64,000 nucleotides of DNA from VXLM01 sp965242665 (GCA_965242665.1 OZ251484.1:1736001-1800000), one strand, 5' to 3'; shown: positions 1 through 8,602, numbered from the stretch's first letter. Numbers and translations are program-made. The notes: a model not told the origin generated them from the letters alone.

Positions 1-1366
1 TGACGATGCGATAACCCTGGAGACGCTCGCTGCTCTGGCTCGGGAGAATGGTGATCTCCAGCAATTTCTGTCCAACCCAGAGTTGCAGGACGGCATTGCG
101 GACGACCAGACAGCGACGGTTGCGCTGCTGTATCTGGGATTGCTAGATCCCGATGCGGCGGCGGCGATACGCGCGCTGTCATGGGTACAGGATGGGATAG
201 CCGCATCCGAGCAAGACGACGTACTGGCTCTGCAGACCTTGGCCCTAGAGTCCGAACAGGCCTTCTCGGCTCTCTTGCGCAGGGCGTGGGTGCATGACGG
301 CATCACCCGAGACGAATTGTCCGTGATTCGATTCCTCGCTGCCATCTCAAGAGAGTCTTACACGGATCGGGATGAAAGTGCCGTCGCGGGGATTATCGAA
401 ATGCCCTTCCTCGATGATGTCGATGGTATCGACGCCGCGGCAGTGGACGCTTTGCAAGTCTTGTCCTCCCAAGGTTACTTGCACCAAGTCCTGTCCCATT
501 CGGCGTTGCAGGACGGCATCACGAACGACCTCGCAATAGTCGTTGGAGTGCTGACTATCGTAGCCGAAAGAAACCCAGACCTTCTCAGCTCCATCCTGAG
601 CCCCGGTCAAGTCATCGTCAAGAAACGCACACTTGCACTCCCCCACTCCGGAGACGTGGACATAGCCGTCATCCACACCAACACCAAAGACCCATCCCAA
701 GCATCCAGCGCCATGATCTTGCTGGAGTACGCGCTCCGCAATCACGAGGAGTTCATGGACACCCCCCTCCCCAAAAGCTATGTTGGCTTGCTAGTGGGGC
801 CCTTTGGTCTCGGGGAGGACGTACCCAGTGGAGTTCTCACCATTGAGAATTGGTATGGAGAACTCGGTTGGCTCATTGCCCACGAGGCCGCGCACATCTA
901 TTGGCCATTCTCTCCGAAGTGGATAGCCGAAGGCGCGGCAGTATTCTTGGAAGGATTATCGGAAATGCGCCGTACAGGAGTAAGCGGCGACCTCTACTAC
1001 GATGGGTTGTGCGTGCTTTCCGGCAACCTTTCAGACCTCGAACGGATCGAGTTGCAACGCAACTTGGGGAGCGGGCTCACCGACGAAACCGTCTACTGGT
1101 CTATCTGCAATTATGTCTTGGGATCGAAGCTGTTTGCCGACTTGTACAATAGGCTAGGGTATGAGGCGTTCCAAGAAAGATTCCGGAATCTGTATCTGAA
1201 GATGCGGGCTGACGAACAAACCGAGGATCACGAATGCACAGGGATAGAACGCGGCCTGTGCTTCGTAAAAGCCGCCTTCGTATCCGAGGCCCCTCCTAGC
1301 ATCGCGGTGGCCTCGGAGCCAATCATCAACCGCTGGTACTACGGCTCGGAAGACGGCCCCCCGTAG
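1..1366 (+). CDS. Helical-repeat HExxH metalloprotease-like protein, 5' truncated by window edge
   Basis: The frame is open from base 2, so the gene starts outside the window; the TTG at 83 is only an internal codon. The N-terminal half is a series of about 40-residue helical repeats, each carrying an aromatic or leucine residue followed by xDGI and then an acidic residue. A beta-rich stretch follows, then HEAAH at 881-895 with a glutamate 16 residues after the first histidine (WIAEG), which fits a gluzincin zinc site (HExxH plus distant Glu). The same order of repeats, beta stretch and HExxH with identical histidine-glutamate spacing occurs in the large lipoprotein at 57694-60684, so the two are paralogues. 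It is probably exported like that paralogue, but its N-terminus is not visible. Substrate unknown. Confidence 0.75.
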   Translation, partial: DDAITLETLAALARENGDLQQFLSNPELQDGIADDQTATVALLYLGLLDPDAAAAIRALSWVQDGIAASEQDDVLALQTLALESEQAFSALLRRAWVHDGITRDELSVIRFLAAISRESYTDRDESAVAGIIEMPFLDDVDGIDAAAVDALQVLSSQGYLHQVLSHSALQDGITNDLAIVVGVLTIVAERNPDLLSSILSPGQVIVKKRTLALPHSGDVDIAVIHTNTKDPSQASSAMILLEYALRNHEEFMDTPLPKSYVGLLVGPFGLGEDVPSGVLTIENWYGELGWLIAHEAAHIYWPFSPKWIAEGAAVFLEGLSEMRRTGVSGDLYYDGLCVLSGNLSDLERIELQRNLGSGLTDETVYWSICNYVLGSKLFADLYNRLGYEAFQERFRNLYLKMRADEQTEDHECTGIERGLCFVKAAFVSEAPPSIAVASEPIINRWYYGSEDGPP

Positions 1367-1386
1367 ATCGGCCCGTCCGCATCCGC

Positions 1387-1519
1387 CGAACCGAATGCGG
1401 AGCCAGTCCCAGCGTGCCGCGGTAGAAACCCACCATCGAGTCCAGGTCGTCCGTCCATATGATGACCCCGGCCAGCCCGCGAATCATGCCGAGCAGATCC
1501 CCCCGTCCGTACTCGATCG
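1387..1519 (-). pseudogene. Fragment of a VOC/glyoxalase gene (N-terminal part)
   Basis: This 133-bp stretch is collinear, without gaps and about 90 % identical by eye, with 4794-4926, the 5' end of the intact VOC gene on the same strand. It encodes MIRGLAGVIIWTDDLD and the following FYRGTLGL block, then runs out of homology at 1387, just beyond the stop of the metalloprotease gene. No downstream VOC domain is present, so it cannot make a functional enzyme. The two copies bracket the methyltransferase, Rad52-like and transposase genes. Confidence 0.75.
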
Positions 1520-1638
1520 GGGTTAGTGTTGCATTAGCGTGTTTAGACATCCCGACGCCGGTACGCTTGTGATAGAGTAGATTTGGTCAGGGGTAGCCAG
1601 CCAGCGCCCCCGACCCAGCCAAAGCAGGAGGCTCTGCA

Positions 1639-3129
1639 ATGACCATGAACAGTATAGCATACAACCGAACGCTCTTCCTCGAAGACAACCTCCCCGTCCT
1701 CCGCGGCTTGGATTCCAAGAGCGTCGACCTCATCGCAACCGACCCGCCGTTCAACAAGGGGGTGCCCGCGTTCGAGGGGACGACGAAGGCCGGCGTCAAC
1801 GTCGAGTTCAAAGACGTCTGGAACTGGGACGACGACGTCCAGGGAGAGTGGACGTTGAAGATAATGGGCGAGCATCCCAGCCTGTACGCGGTGATTGCGG
1901 CAGCGCAGGCAGCAGGGGGGGACGGTATGGGGGTGTTCTTGTGCTGGATGGCTGTTCGGATGCTGGAGATGGATCGGGTTCTCAAGGATACGGGCAGCAT
2001 CTATCTTCACTGCGATTCGACGGCCAGCCACTACCTGAAGGCCATGATGGACGCCATATTCGGTCGGGAGAACTTTCGGAATGAAGTCGTGTGGAGACGA
2101 ACGGTTCGAGGATTCAAAGGATCTCAATTTCTCCCTCGTAGTTACAATGTGAACACCGACAGCATTCTGTTCTACGCAAAAACCTCAAACGCGTTCTTTG
2201 ACATGAGCAACGTGCTAGAACCCTACGATCCCGAGTATATCGCCAAGGCGTTCAAGCTAGAGGACGAAAAAGGGGTATACTACTTGGACGTTGCATTCAA
2301 TCGCCCAAGCGCCAGTCCCCGCCCAAATTTGTGCTATGAGTATAAAGGTTTCTTCCCCCCGTACCCTTCTGGATGGAAAATTGGGAAGCCGCGAATGGAA
2401 GAGTTGGACAGGGACGGGGACATCGTTGTTCGGAACGATCAGCTGTATCGCAAAGTGCGTCCGAAAGCTGGGCGCATTCGCAACAATCTATGGGATGATG
2501 TTGGCGAAGCCAAAGGCAAAGAACGCACCGGCTACCCGACCCAGAAGCCTATCGCCCTATACAAGCGGATGATAGAGGCATCGTCGAACCCCGGCGATAT
2601 GGTGCTCGACCCGTTCGCCGGTTGCGCGACGACGTGCGTGGCCGCAGAGCAATTGGATCGGCAGTGGATTGGGATAGACATCCGAGAAGAGGCGGGTCCG
2701 GTGATACTCGAACGGTTGCAGAACGAGGTCAGCGAAAGCATGGCATGGAACCACATCGTTCGCGTACTGACGGATGCGCCGGAGCGAACGGACGACGGCG
2801 AGCCTGTCGCGCCCGAGCTAGTCGTGACCAGCCAGAAGAAGAACGCCCCGAAAATTCCCGTGAGCGAGGCCAGGAGACAACTGGTGGTGAGGGACGGGAT
2901 GCGGTGTCAAGGATGCGGCTGGGTTCCACCCTACGCGGACCATCTGCAAGTGGATCACAAGAGGCCGAAGTCGAGGGGTGGAAGGGACGAGATGCCCAAC
3001 TTCACGCTGCTGTGTGGTCCTTGCAACGGCAAGAAGTCGAACAAGCTGACGCTGGTGGAGCTGCGACAGGCGAGGGTGGAGGAAGAGCGGATGGACGCCG
3101 AGTGGTGGGAGGACAAGCAATGGGAGTAG
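1639..3129 (+). CDS. Site-specific DNA methyltransferase fused to a C-terminal HNH nuclease domain
   Basis: 496 residues, start ATG with AGGAG at 1626-1630. The catalytic motif IV DPPF lies at residues 35-38, followed much later by TQKP and the SAM-binding motif I DPFAGCATT near residue 325. Catalytic motif before SAM motif is the order of beta-class amino-methyltransferases (N6-adenine or N4-cytosine; Type III Mod and CcrM-like). After the methyltransferase core, residues of about 410-470 form an HNH/McrA-type zinc domain: a CQGC pair, a VDHKRP core histidine, then LLCGPCNGKKSN. A fusion of modification and nuclease domains in one chain is unusual. The stop overlaps the start of the Rad52-like gene, so the two are probably co-translated. 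Target sequence cannot be inferred. Confidence 0.85.
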   Translation: MTMNSIAYNRTLFLEDNLPVLRGLDSKSVDLIATDPPFNKGVPAFEGTTKAGVNVEFKDVWNWDDDVQGEWTLKIMGEHPSLYAVIAAAQAAGGDGMGVFLCWMAVRMLEMDRVLKDTGSIYLHCDSTASHYLKAMMDAIFGRENFRNEVVWRRTVRGFKGSQFLPRSYNVNTDSILFYAKTSNAFFDMSNVLEPYDPEYIAKAFKLEDEKGVYYLDVAFNRPSASPRPNLCYEYKGFFPPYPSGWKIGKPRMEELDRDGDIVVRNDQLYRKVRPKAGRIRNNLWDDVGEAKGKERTGYPTQKPIALYKRMIEASSNPGDMVLDPFAGCATTCVAAEQLDRQWIGIDIREEAGPVILERLQNEVSESMAWNHIVRVLTDAPERTDDGEPVAPELVVTSQKKNAPKIPVSEARRQLVVRDGMRCQGCGWVPPYADHLQVDHKRPKSRGGRDEMPNFTLLCGPCNGKKSNKLTLVELRQARVEEERMDAEWWEDKQWE

Positions 3130-3551
3130 GCGAAATGCCTGATGATCGAAAGACTGCATTCACAACAGAGGCATTGGATATGCTGAGACTTCCCCTTGAT
3201 GATGATCTGGTTACGAAGAAGGTGAAGGATGAAGTGACCATTCGTATCCTGGAGTATCCCGATGCTATCAATCAAGCGGATAGGATATTCGGAAAGAATA
3301 TGTGGGAAGCCATCATCCAAGATGTAAAGGTGATGCATGGAGGGTATGCAATGGTCGTTCGAGTTGAAGTCAAAGCAGGCGACCTTGTGATCACTCGAGA
3401 TGGAGTGAGTTTCAGGGAGTTTGGGGGGAGTGGTATAGCAGACCATATTCTCGCTTTATCAGAATGCTTTCACGATGCGATGAAGATGTCACTCCAGTCG
3501 TTTGGTGATCAGTTTGGACTCACGTTAGATGACAGCGCATGGAATGACTAA
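3120..3551 (+). CDS. Rad52-like single-strand annealing protein (probable)
   Basis: 143 residues if started at the ATG at 3120, which overlaps the methyltransferase stop (3127-3129); an ATG at 3135 would give 138 residues. The pattern INQADRIFGKNMWEAII, a short beta-hairpin core, then ECFHDAMKMSLQSFGDQFG resembles the N-terminal annealing domain of Rad52/Rad22 proteins, including the conserved Ser-Phe-Gly segment near the end. Small bacterial Rad52-like proteins are mostly phage or mobile-element recombinases that anneal single strands. Its overlap with a methyltransferase-HNH gene and position next to a transposase favour a mobile module. The assignment rests on motif resemblance and needs profile confirmation. 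Confidence 0.6.
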   Translation: MGVGEMPDDRKTAFTTEALDMLRLPLDDDLVTKKVKDEVTIRILEYPDAINQADRIFGKNMWEAIIQDVKVMHGGYAMVVRVEVKAGDLVITRDGVSFREFGGSGIADHILALSECFHDAMKMSLQSFGDQFGLTLDDSAWND

Positions 3552-3575
3552 GCGGGTATGGGGGTATGACTGGAT

Positions 3576-4445
3576 ATGGAATGTCCACACTGTCAATCGA
3601 GTGAGAGCGTCAAACACGGGGTGCTTCCCAATGGGCGGCAGCGATACCGTTGTCGGTCTTGCAACCGTGCATACACGGACAACGGGGCGCTGCCCGGACG
3701 GCGCGTTCCCCCTGAGATCGTAGGGGCGGCGCTGTCTTCGTTCTTCGAGGGTATGTCGTATCGAGACATCCGACGGCACATTCAATCCCTGCACGGCATA
3801 GACCTAGAGCCCAGTACCATCTATCGGTGGGTCTTGGAGTACACCGACCGCGGCCACAAGATCATCGAGGGCGTAAAGGCGTTCACGGGCGGCAGCAAGT
3901 GGGTTGTGGATGAGACGATGGTCAAGGTCGTCGGCGGTAACATCTGGGTGTGGAACGTCATGGACGCGAGGTCGCGGTTCATCCTTGCAACGCATCTCTC
4001 CAAGCATAGGAACGCACACGAGGCGTCAATCGTCATGAGGAAGGCCAAGGACAAGGCCGCAACCCTGCCGAAGTGGATCAAGACGGACAAGCTGCCTTCC
4101 TACGGCGTGGCCATCAATCAAGTGTTCGGCGGTGATATGGTCGGTCACATGCGGTCGGAAGGCATCACAGGGACGGTCAACAACAACATGTCCGAACGAC
4201 TGCAGGGCACGTTTAGGGCGCGGACGAAGGTCATGCGTGGGTTGCAGAGTCGGGAGTCAGGGCAGCGGTTCCTAGATGGCTGGGTGATAGACTACAACTT
4301 CTTCAGGCCGCACATGAGCCTGAATGGGAAGACGCCTGCAGATGCTGCTGGGCTTGACGTACCCATCCATAGCTGGGCGGAGGTTGCTGCGCTGCCTGCG
4401 AACGTGGGAAGCGCGCACGGCGGGAGTTTCGGAGCCACGTCGTGA
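3576..4445 (+). CDS. DDE transposase with N-terminal zinc ribbon (IS6-like)
   Basis: 289 residues. The N-terminus has a CPHC...CRSC zinc ribbon, then a helix-turn-helix-like stretch (MSYRDIRRHIQ...STIYRW). The catalytic core shows the DDE pattern: VVDETMV for the first Asp, IKTDKLPSY for the second and NNNMSERLQG for the Glu, followed by the FFRPHMSLNGKTPADAAG tail typical of IS6/IS240-like transposases. It begins 24 bp after the Rad52-like stop. I could not find clear terminal inverted repeats, so the element boundaries are undefined. The frame is intact and could be active. Confidence 0.85.
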   Translation: MECPHCQSSESVKHGVLPNGRQRYRCRSCNRAYTDNGALPGRRVPPEIVGAALSSFFEGMSYRDIRRHIQSLHGIDLEPSTIYRWVLEYTDRGHKIIEGVKAFTGGSKWVVDETMVKVVGGNIWVWNVMDARSRFILATHLSKHRNAHEASIVMRKAKDKAATLPKWIKTDKLPSYGVAINQVFGGDMVGHMRSEGITGTVNNNMSERLQGTFRARTKVMRGLQSRESGQRFLDGWVIDYNFFRPHMSLNGKTPADAAGLDVPIHSWAEVAALPANVGSAHGGSFGATS

Positions 4446-4492
4446 CCCAGCGGCAACTCGACGGGGCGTTCAAGAAGCGCAGAAATGCCTAA

Positions 4493-4894
4493 TCAACTAT
4501 AAGGGAGCGCAACCTCGTCCGCATGCCCCGAACCGACCCTCGGCTGCTCCAGCAGCTGCAACACGTTCCCGTCCGGATCCGCGAACGTGCACACCCACCC
4601 TCCCCATCGTTCACGCTCCGGCGCGCGGATGAACTCCACCCCCGCGGCCGCTAGACGCTCGTGCTCGGCGTGAATATCGTCGACGTCCAGGTTCACCATC
4701 ACCCGGTAGCGGTCGCTCGACTTGCCCTCGACCTGCGCGTGGGTTCCAATCCCAAGCCGCACGCCACCCCACTTGAACGAGACGAATGCGGGGCGAACCG
4801 AATGCGGAGTCAGTCCCAGCGTGCCGCGGTAGAATTCGACCATCAAGTCCAGGTCGTCCGTCCATATGATGACCCCGGCCAGTCCGCGAATCAT
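4493..4894 (-). CDS. VOC/glyoxalase-bleomycin resistance superfamily protein
   Basis: 133 residues from the ATG at 4894, chosen because a strong GGAGAGGAGGG precedes it by a few bases; the frame stays open further upstream but that part has no homology logic. The product has the paired beta-alpha-beta-beta-beta modules of VOC metal-dependent enzymes (IIWTDDLDLMVEFYRGTLGL; later WVCTFADPDGNVLQLLE). The specific reaction cannot be told from sequence. A fragment of the same gene lies at 1387-1519. Confidence 0.8.
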   Translation of the reverse strand: MIRGLAGVIIWTDDLDLMVEFYRGTLGLTPHSVRPAFVSFKWGGVRLGIGTHAQVEGKSSDRYRVMVNLDVDDIHAEHERLAAAGVEFIRAPERERWGGWVCTFADPDGNVLQLLEQPRVGSGHADEVALPYS

Positions 4895-5039
4895 GCCGCC
4901 CTCCTCTCCTCGTCCGTACTCGATCGAGAATGAGGGTATGAGCCACTTGCATTCTCCCTGCATCCGAGTATACTGAACCATAGGAGACGGGGTAGCGGGA
5001 GAAAGCCTAGGTTGTGGGTCTCTGAAGAAAGGAGGTGCA

Positions 5040-5075
5040 ATGGTGGACAGTATTAGTAGGGGGTGTCGCGGGTAG
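5040..5075 (+). CDS. Possible 11-residue leader peptide with a perfect Shine-Dalgarno
   Basis: ATG at 5040 followed by ten codons and TAG (product MVDSISRGCRG). The sequence AGAAAGGAGGTG at 5026-5037 fully matches the anti-Shine-Dalgarno and is at ideal spacing, which is stronger than for most genes here. It lies between two minus-strand genes and is followed by a 10-bp hairpin at 5107-5134. It may be a leader peptide, a remnant of a lost gene start, or fortuitous. No downstream plus-strand gene is visible. Confidence 0.3.
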   Translation: MVDSISRGCRG

Positions 5076-5106
5076 GTGTTCCTCGTGACACTTCCCTAAC
5101 CCAGGG

Positions 5107-5134
5107 GCTGCGCCGAGGCTCGCTTCGGCGCAGC
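5107..5134. terminator. Hairpin between the VOC gene and ffh
   Basis: Perfect inverted repeat with 10-bp GC-rich arms (5107-5116 and 5125-5134) and an 8-base loop, followed on the plus strand by TCTCTCGTCTTG. It sits just beyond the ffh stop at 5163 and may terminate ffh or a short plus-strand transcript. There is no long T run, so intrinsic termination is only probable. Confidence 0.5.
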
Positions 5135-5162
5135 TCTCTCGTCTTGTCGTCGGTCTGCCGCG

Positions 5163-6497
5163 TCATCCCATCGTCTTCCTCAACAGGTTCTGCATCCCCT
5201 GTTTCGTCGACATATTCCGCATTATCTTCCGTGTGCGCTTGAACTGATTGACGAGCTGGCTGACCTCCCTCGTCGTCGTGCCGCTGCCCAGCGCGATTCT
5301 CCTCCTCCTCCGTCCGTTGATGATATCCGGACGCATCCGCTCCTGCGGAGTCATGGAAAAGATGATCGCCTCGGTCCGCCTGATCCGCTCGTCCGTCAGA
5401 TCATCCGACGGCAGCTTTCCCTTGAGCCCCGACGTCCCAGGCAGCATTGCGAGGATTTGGGTCAGTCCGCCCATCTTCTTCAACTGATCCAGTTGCTCGC
5501 GAAAGTCGTTGAGGTCGAATGTTGCCTTCCTCATCTTTCGTTCGAGCGCGACGGCCTGCTCGCGGTCATAGGCCGCCTCCGTCCTCTCGATCAGCGTCAG
5601 CACGTCCCCCATGCCCAGTATGCGGGACGCCAGCCGATCGGGGTGGAACTCCTCCAGCGCGTCGACGCCCTCTCCAGTGCCGATGAACTTGATCGGCACT
5701 CCGGTCACGGACACGATCGAAAGCGCCGCCCCGCCGCGCGCGTCGCCGTCGAGCTTGGATAGCACCAACCCCGTTACGCCAATCCGCTTGTTGAACTCAA
5801 CCGCGGCGTTCACGGCGTCCTGCCCAGTCATCGCGTCCACGACCAGCAGCGTCTCGTCTGGGGAAACGGCCCGTTTGACGTCCTCGAGTTCCTTCATGAG
5901 CTGGTCGTCGATCTGATTGCGTCCCGCCGTGTCCACGACCACCCATTCCGCCCCTGCGCCGGCGCCTCGCTTCGCGCCCTCTCTCGCCACCTTCGACGTC
6001 GGCCCATCCGTTCCGCCCTCGTACACCTCCACATCGATCTGCCTGCCCAAGGTCTGAAGCTGTTCGATCGCCGCCGGACGATTCAAATCGGCAGCTACCA
6101 ACAACGGCTTCTTCCCCTCGTTCTTCAGATGGAGCGACAGCTTTGCAGCCGTCGTCGTCTTGCCCGACCCGTTCAATCCGATCATCAGAATGACAGATGG
6201 CGGAGTCGGGGAAGAGGCGATCTTGTTCGACCCGCCATCCAGAATCGCAGTCAACTCCTCGTTTGTGACCTTGATGACCTGCTGCCCAGGACTCAGGCTC
6301 TTCAGCACGTCTTCCGACAGCGCCCGCTCGCGTATTTTCCCGACGAAGCTGCGCGCCACACGGAAGTTTACGTCCGCCGCGAGCAGAGCCATCCGGATCT
6401 CTCGCAATGCGGCGTCTACATCGCCCTCCGTCAACCTTCCCTTGTTCCCTATACGGTGGAATACGCCGTTGAGCTTTTCCGTGAGAGACTCGAACAT
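5163..6497 (-). CDS. ffh: Signal recognition particle GTPase Ffh
   Basis: 444 residues, normal length for bacterial Ffh/SRP54. An N-terminal helical bundle (FESLTEKLNGVFHRI) is followed by the SRP G domain with GLNGSGKTTT, DTAGRNQ and the KLDGDARGGAALS closing loop. A C-terminal methionine-rich M domain with the RNA-binding RRRRIALGSGT segment follows. Ffh binds signal peptides on ribosomes and works with FtsY at the membrane; its RNA partner ffs is encoded at about 52118-52222 in this window. The C-terminus ends in RKTMG shortly after the M domain, without extension. Confidence 0.97.
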   Translation of the reverse strand: MFESLTEKLNGVFHRIGNKGRLTEGDVDAALREIRMALLAADVNFRVARSFVGKIRERALSEDVLKSLSPGQQVIKVTNEELTAILDGGSNKIASSPTPPSVILMIGLNGSGKTTTAAKLSLHLKNEGKKPLLVAADLNRPAAIEQLQTLGRQIDVEVYEGGTDGPTSKVAREGAKRGAGAGAEWVVVDTAGRNQIDDQLMKELEDVKRAVSPDETLLVVDAMTGQDAVNAAVEFNKRIGVTGLVLSKLDGDARGGAALSIVSVTGVPIKFIGTGEGVDALEEFHPDRLASRILGMGDVLTLIERTEAAYDREQAVALERKMRKATFDLNDFREQLDQLKKMGGLTQILAMLPGTSGLKGKLPSDDLTDERIRRTEAIIFSMTPQERMRPDIINGRRRRRIALGSGTTTREVSQLVNQFKRTRKIMRNMSTKQGMQNLLRKTMG

Positions 6498-6593
6498 GAT
6501 GCACCTTTCGTTGAAACTGACTCCCTTTGTCGTGCGCGTCCCGAAACCCGCCGGAACATCGAGACATGCGCCCGGGCGGTTGGACGATTGCCG

Positions 6594-8063
6594 CTACTGC
6601 GTGGCGTTCAGCCGCGATGGATACGGATGTCGATCCACAATCAGCTCCACGTCCTCCACAACCAGAGAACTCGTCATGCCCTCGGCCCTGGCATCGAGGG
6701 TAATCGACAGCACGTTCGACCCCTTGCGCGGCCGCACGCCCTCGAGAACGAACTCGATCCACTGGCCCCAATATGCGTTGATGGGGCTCCCATAATCGCG
6801 GCGGCAAGGCTCGTTCTCCAGGGACTCTCCGTTGAGCCGAATGGTCAAACGATCGTCTGCAAGCAAGTCGACGATCAACATCTTGAGCCGCACCTCGCGG
6901 ATGCGGTTCTCGTTGCCCTCGATATCGTCTGCGATGACCATCTCGATCTCGTACGCCGTGCCGGCGTCGGCAGGGGCGACCTCGATGGGCAACGGCAAAC
7001 GGTATCCGAGCGTATCCGTCACATCGCTGCGCTGACCGATCAGGTAGTGCTTGGTCCTGCCCTCGACGATTTCGGGGTCGCCCATCTCGGTGAGGATCGT
7101 TCGCCCCGCGTCGTCGATCGGCCACTTGAGGAAGTAGGTATACATCCCATCGACGCCCATGTCCCAGTAGTTTGCGGCAGCCGCCCGCATCATAGCCGGC
7201 GTTGCCCACTCCCGGGTGTGATATTGGCGAGCCTCCCGCGCGTAATACGGCGCGACCATAGGATAGACGGATGTCCTCGTGCCGGCCGCCGCCTCGATGA
7301 GCCACCGAATCGGCATGTTGGAATCGACGACGTTGTGGCTGTACACCATCGGCGTTACGTAGTCGACCAACTCCTGCTCGATCCACGTCCGGACGTCGTA
7401 GCCGGCGCGTGCGTTCATGTCCTCGGTAGGATAGACGCGCACGCCGACTTCGCCCGGCGAACCCTTCCTATTTCGTGCCATGTCCGAAACCCGCTCCACC
7501 CAATCGGTCAATATGGACGCAGCGCCCGGCGCATCGTCCGGACGAAACAGCATCGGGCTTCCCGCCGGCGGCGCCGCCAAATCCAATTCGATGCCCTCGG
7601 TTTCGTAGTCCAAAGCCATCTCTCGCAGCAGGAGGAAGTTGTGCTCGCGTAAGTCATCATCCAAGAAGCCAGGCCCGCCGTTGGCCGCGCTGATGGCGGG
7701 GTCGGTGCTCCCCTGGGGCGCGATTCGCAGGCTGGCGAAGAAGTCCATTCCCTTGTCGTGTGCGCGGTCGATCAGAACCGTGAGCAAGTCGTGACCGCGA
7801 TCCAAGAGGCTTTGCATGTTGTGCCATACTCGATAGTACGGCGCGGACTCGAACCTTCGCGTGTCATCGCGGAATCGCAGGCCGACCTTGGATGGGTAGA
7901 ACAGCCCGTCGGCCCGCGCAACGCCGTAGATGAAGGTGTCGACGGATGTTCCCGCGCACTCGTCCACCGGCACCCATGCATCTTCCAGAGCCATGGGCGG
8001 CTCGAACACGAACAGGTAGTAATGTCTTGCGTCGTTGAAGTAGATCGTCCGCTGTCGTTTCAT
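6594..8063 (-). CDS. Glycoside-hydrolase-like TIM-barrel protein (family 10-like, putative)
   Basis: 489 residues from the ATG at 8063, preceded by a GAGG box; the frame is open upstream but without a plausible start. The N-terminal two thirds resemble the GH10-like/DUF187-type bacterial glycosyl hydrolases: YFNDARHYYLF at the start, LIDRAHDKGMDFFASLRI, GIELDLAAPP and a tryptophan-rich MGVDGMYTYFLKWPID near the end of the barrel. A C-terminal beta-sandwich-like region follows (YRLPLPIEVAPAD to VVEDVELIVDRHPY). No signal peptide is visible, so it is probably cytoplasmic. Substrate unknown. Confidence 0.6.
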   Translation of the reverse strand: MKRQRTIYFNDARHYYLFVFEPPMALEDAWVPVDECAGTSVDTFIYGVARADGLFYPSKVGLRFRDDTRRFESAPYYRVWHNMQSLLDRGHDLLTVLIDRAHDKGMDFFASLRIAPQGSTDPAISAANGGPGFLDDDLREHNFLLLREMALDYETEGIELDLAAPPAGSPMLFRPDDAPGAASILTDWVERVSDMARNRKGSPGEVGVRVYPTEDMNARAGYDVRTWIEQELVDYVTPMVYSHNVVDSNMPIRWLIEAAAGTRTSVYPMVAPYYAREARQYHTREWATPAMMRAAAANYWDMGVDGMYTYFLKWPIDDAGRTILTEMGDPEIVEGRTKHYLIGQRSDVTDTLGYRLPLPIEVAPADAGTAYEIEMVIADDIEGNENRIREVRLKMLIVDLLADDRLTIRLNGESLENEPCRRDYGSPINAYWGQWIEFVLEGVRPRKGSNVLSITLDARAEGMTSSLVVEDVELIVDRHPYPSRLNATQ

Positions 8064-8411
8064 GCTCTGCCTCGTCTCTCTTCGATGTCCAGTATTCCGA
8101 CCCGTCGCCTGCAATACGCATTCATGGGTTGTGTTGCGTTAGTGTGTTTATTCCCCCGTCCGAATCCAATGAAATTTCGTGATGCAGGATCATAAGGCCC
8201 CCCGGTCGCGCACATCGGCGTCAGCCATCCACGTGGCTCCATTCGACCATATGGATAAAACGTCCACCCGCCTAGCCATCAATAGTACCACACGCCACAG
8301 CACATCGTCCACTCGATGAGAGTGTCGCAGTATGGCCCCGCGCCCTTTGCAGTAGTCGGCGTGCAGGGGACTATTGCATCTCCTCCTCGTCAGCGCACCG
8401 CAAACTAACGC
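8064..8411. other. Intergenic stretch before the first CRISPR-like array
   Basis: No convincing gene. It contains a 16-base motif at 8127-8142 that is present in inverted orientation (15 of 16 bases) at 8405-8420, where it runs into the first CRISPR repeat. A related sequence, GTGTTGC-TTAG-GTGTTTA with single-base differences, occurs near 1527-1545 beside the VOC fragment. Otherwise nothing recognisable. Confidence 0.5.
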
Positions 8412-8562
8412 GACACAACCCCCGCGTGTGCGGGGGAACCAGGCCGCGTAGCATGACGACTGCAAGGGCGCCGACACAACCCCCGCGTGTGCGGGGGAAC
8501 CCCCTTGCCCGTCACAAGGGTGTCATCAATCGGGACACAACCCCCGCGTGTGCGGGGGAACC
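8412..8562 (-). CRISPR. Short CRISPR-like array, three 29-nt repeats
   Basis: Three identical 29-base repeats start at 8412, 8473 and 8534, separated by two unrelated 32-base spacers: an exact 61-base period. The core is a GC palindrome (CCCCCGC GTGT GCGGGGG) with a terminal GGAACC. Read on the minus strand it resembles type I-E repeats in length, stem and spacer size. No cas genes occur anywhere in the window. The pattern ends abruptly after the third repeat. Confidence 0.85.
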
Positions 8563-8602
8563 GTGTCCGTCAATGCCTCTCGAATCGCTTGTATGCCTGT
8601 CG

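Noticed and set aside
3552..4492. Terminal inverted repeats of the insertion sequence around the transposase
   Set aside because: I compared the flanks by eye and found no convincing inverted ends or target duplication, so element borders are not annotated.
6129..7652. A 507-codon plus-strand open frame antisense to ffh and the glycoside-hydrolase-like gene
   Set aside because: It is a GC-rich shadow, Arg/His-rich and without any recognisable motif; both real genes on the other strand have clear family signatures.
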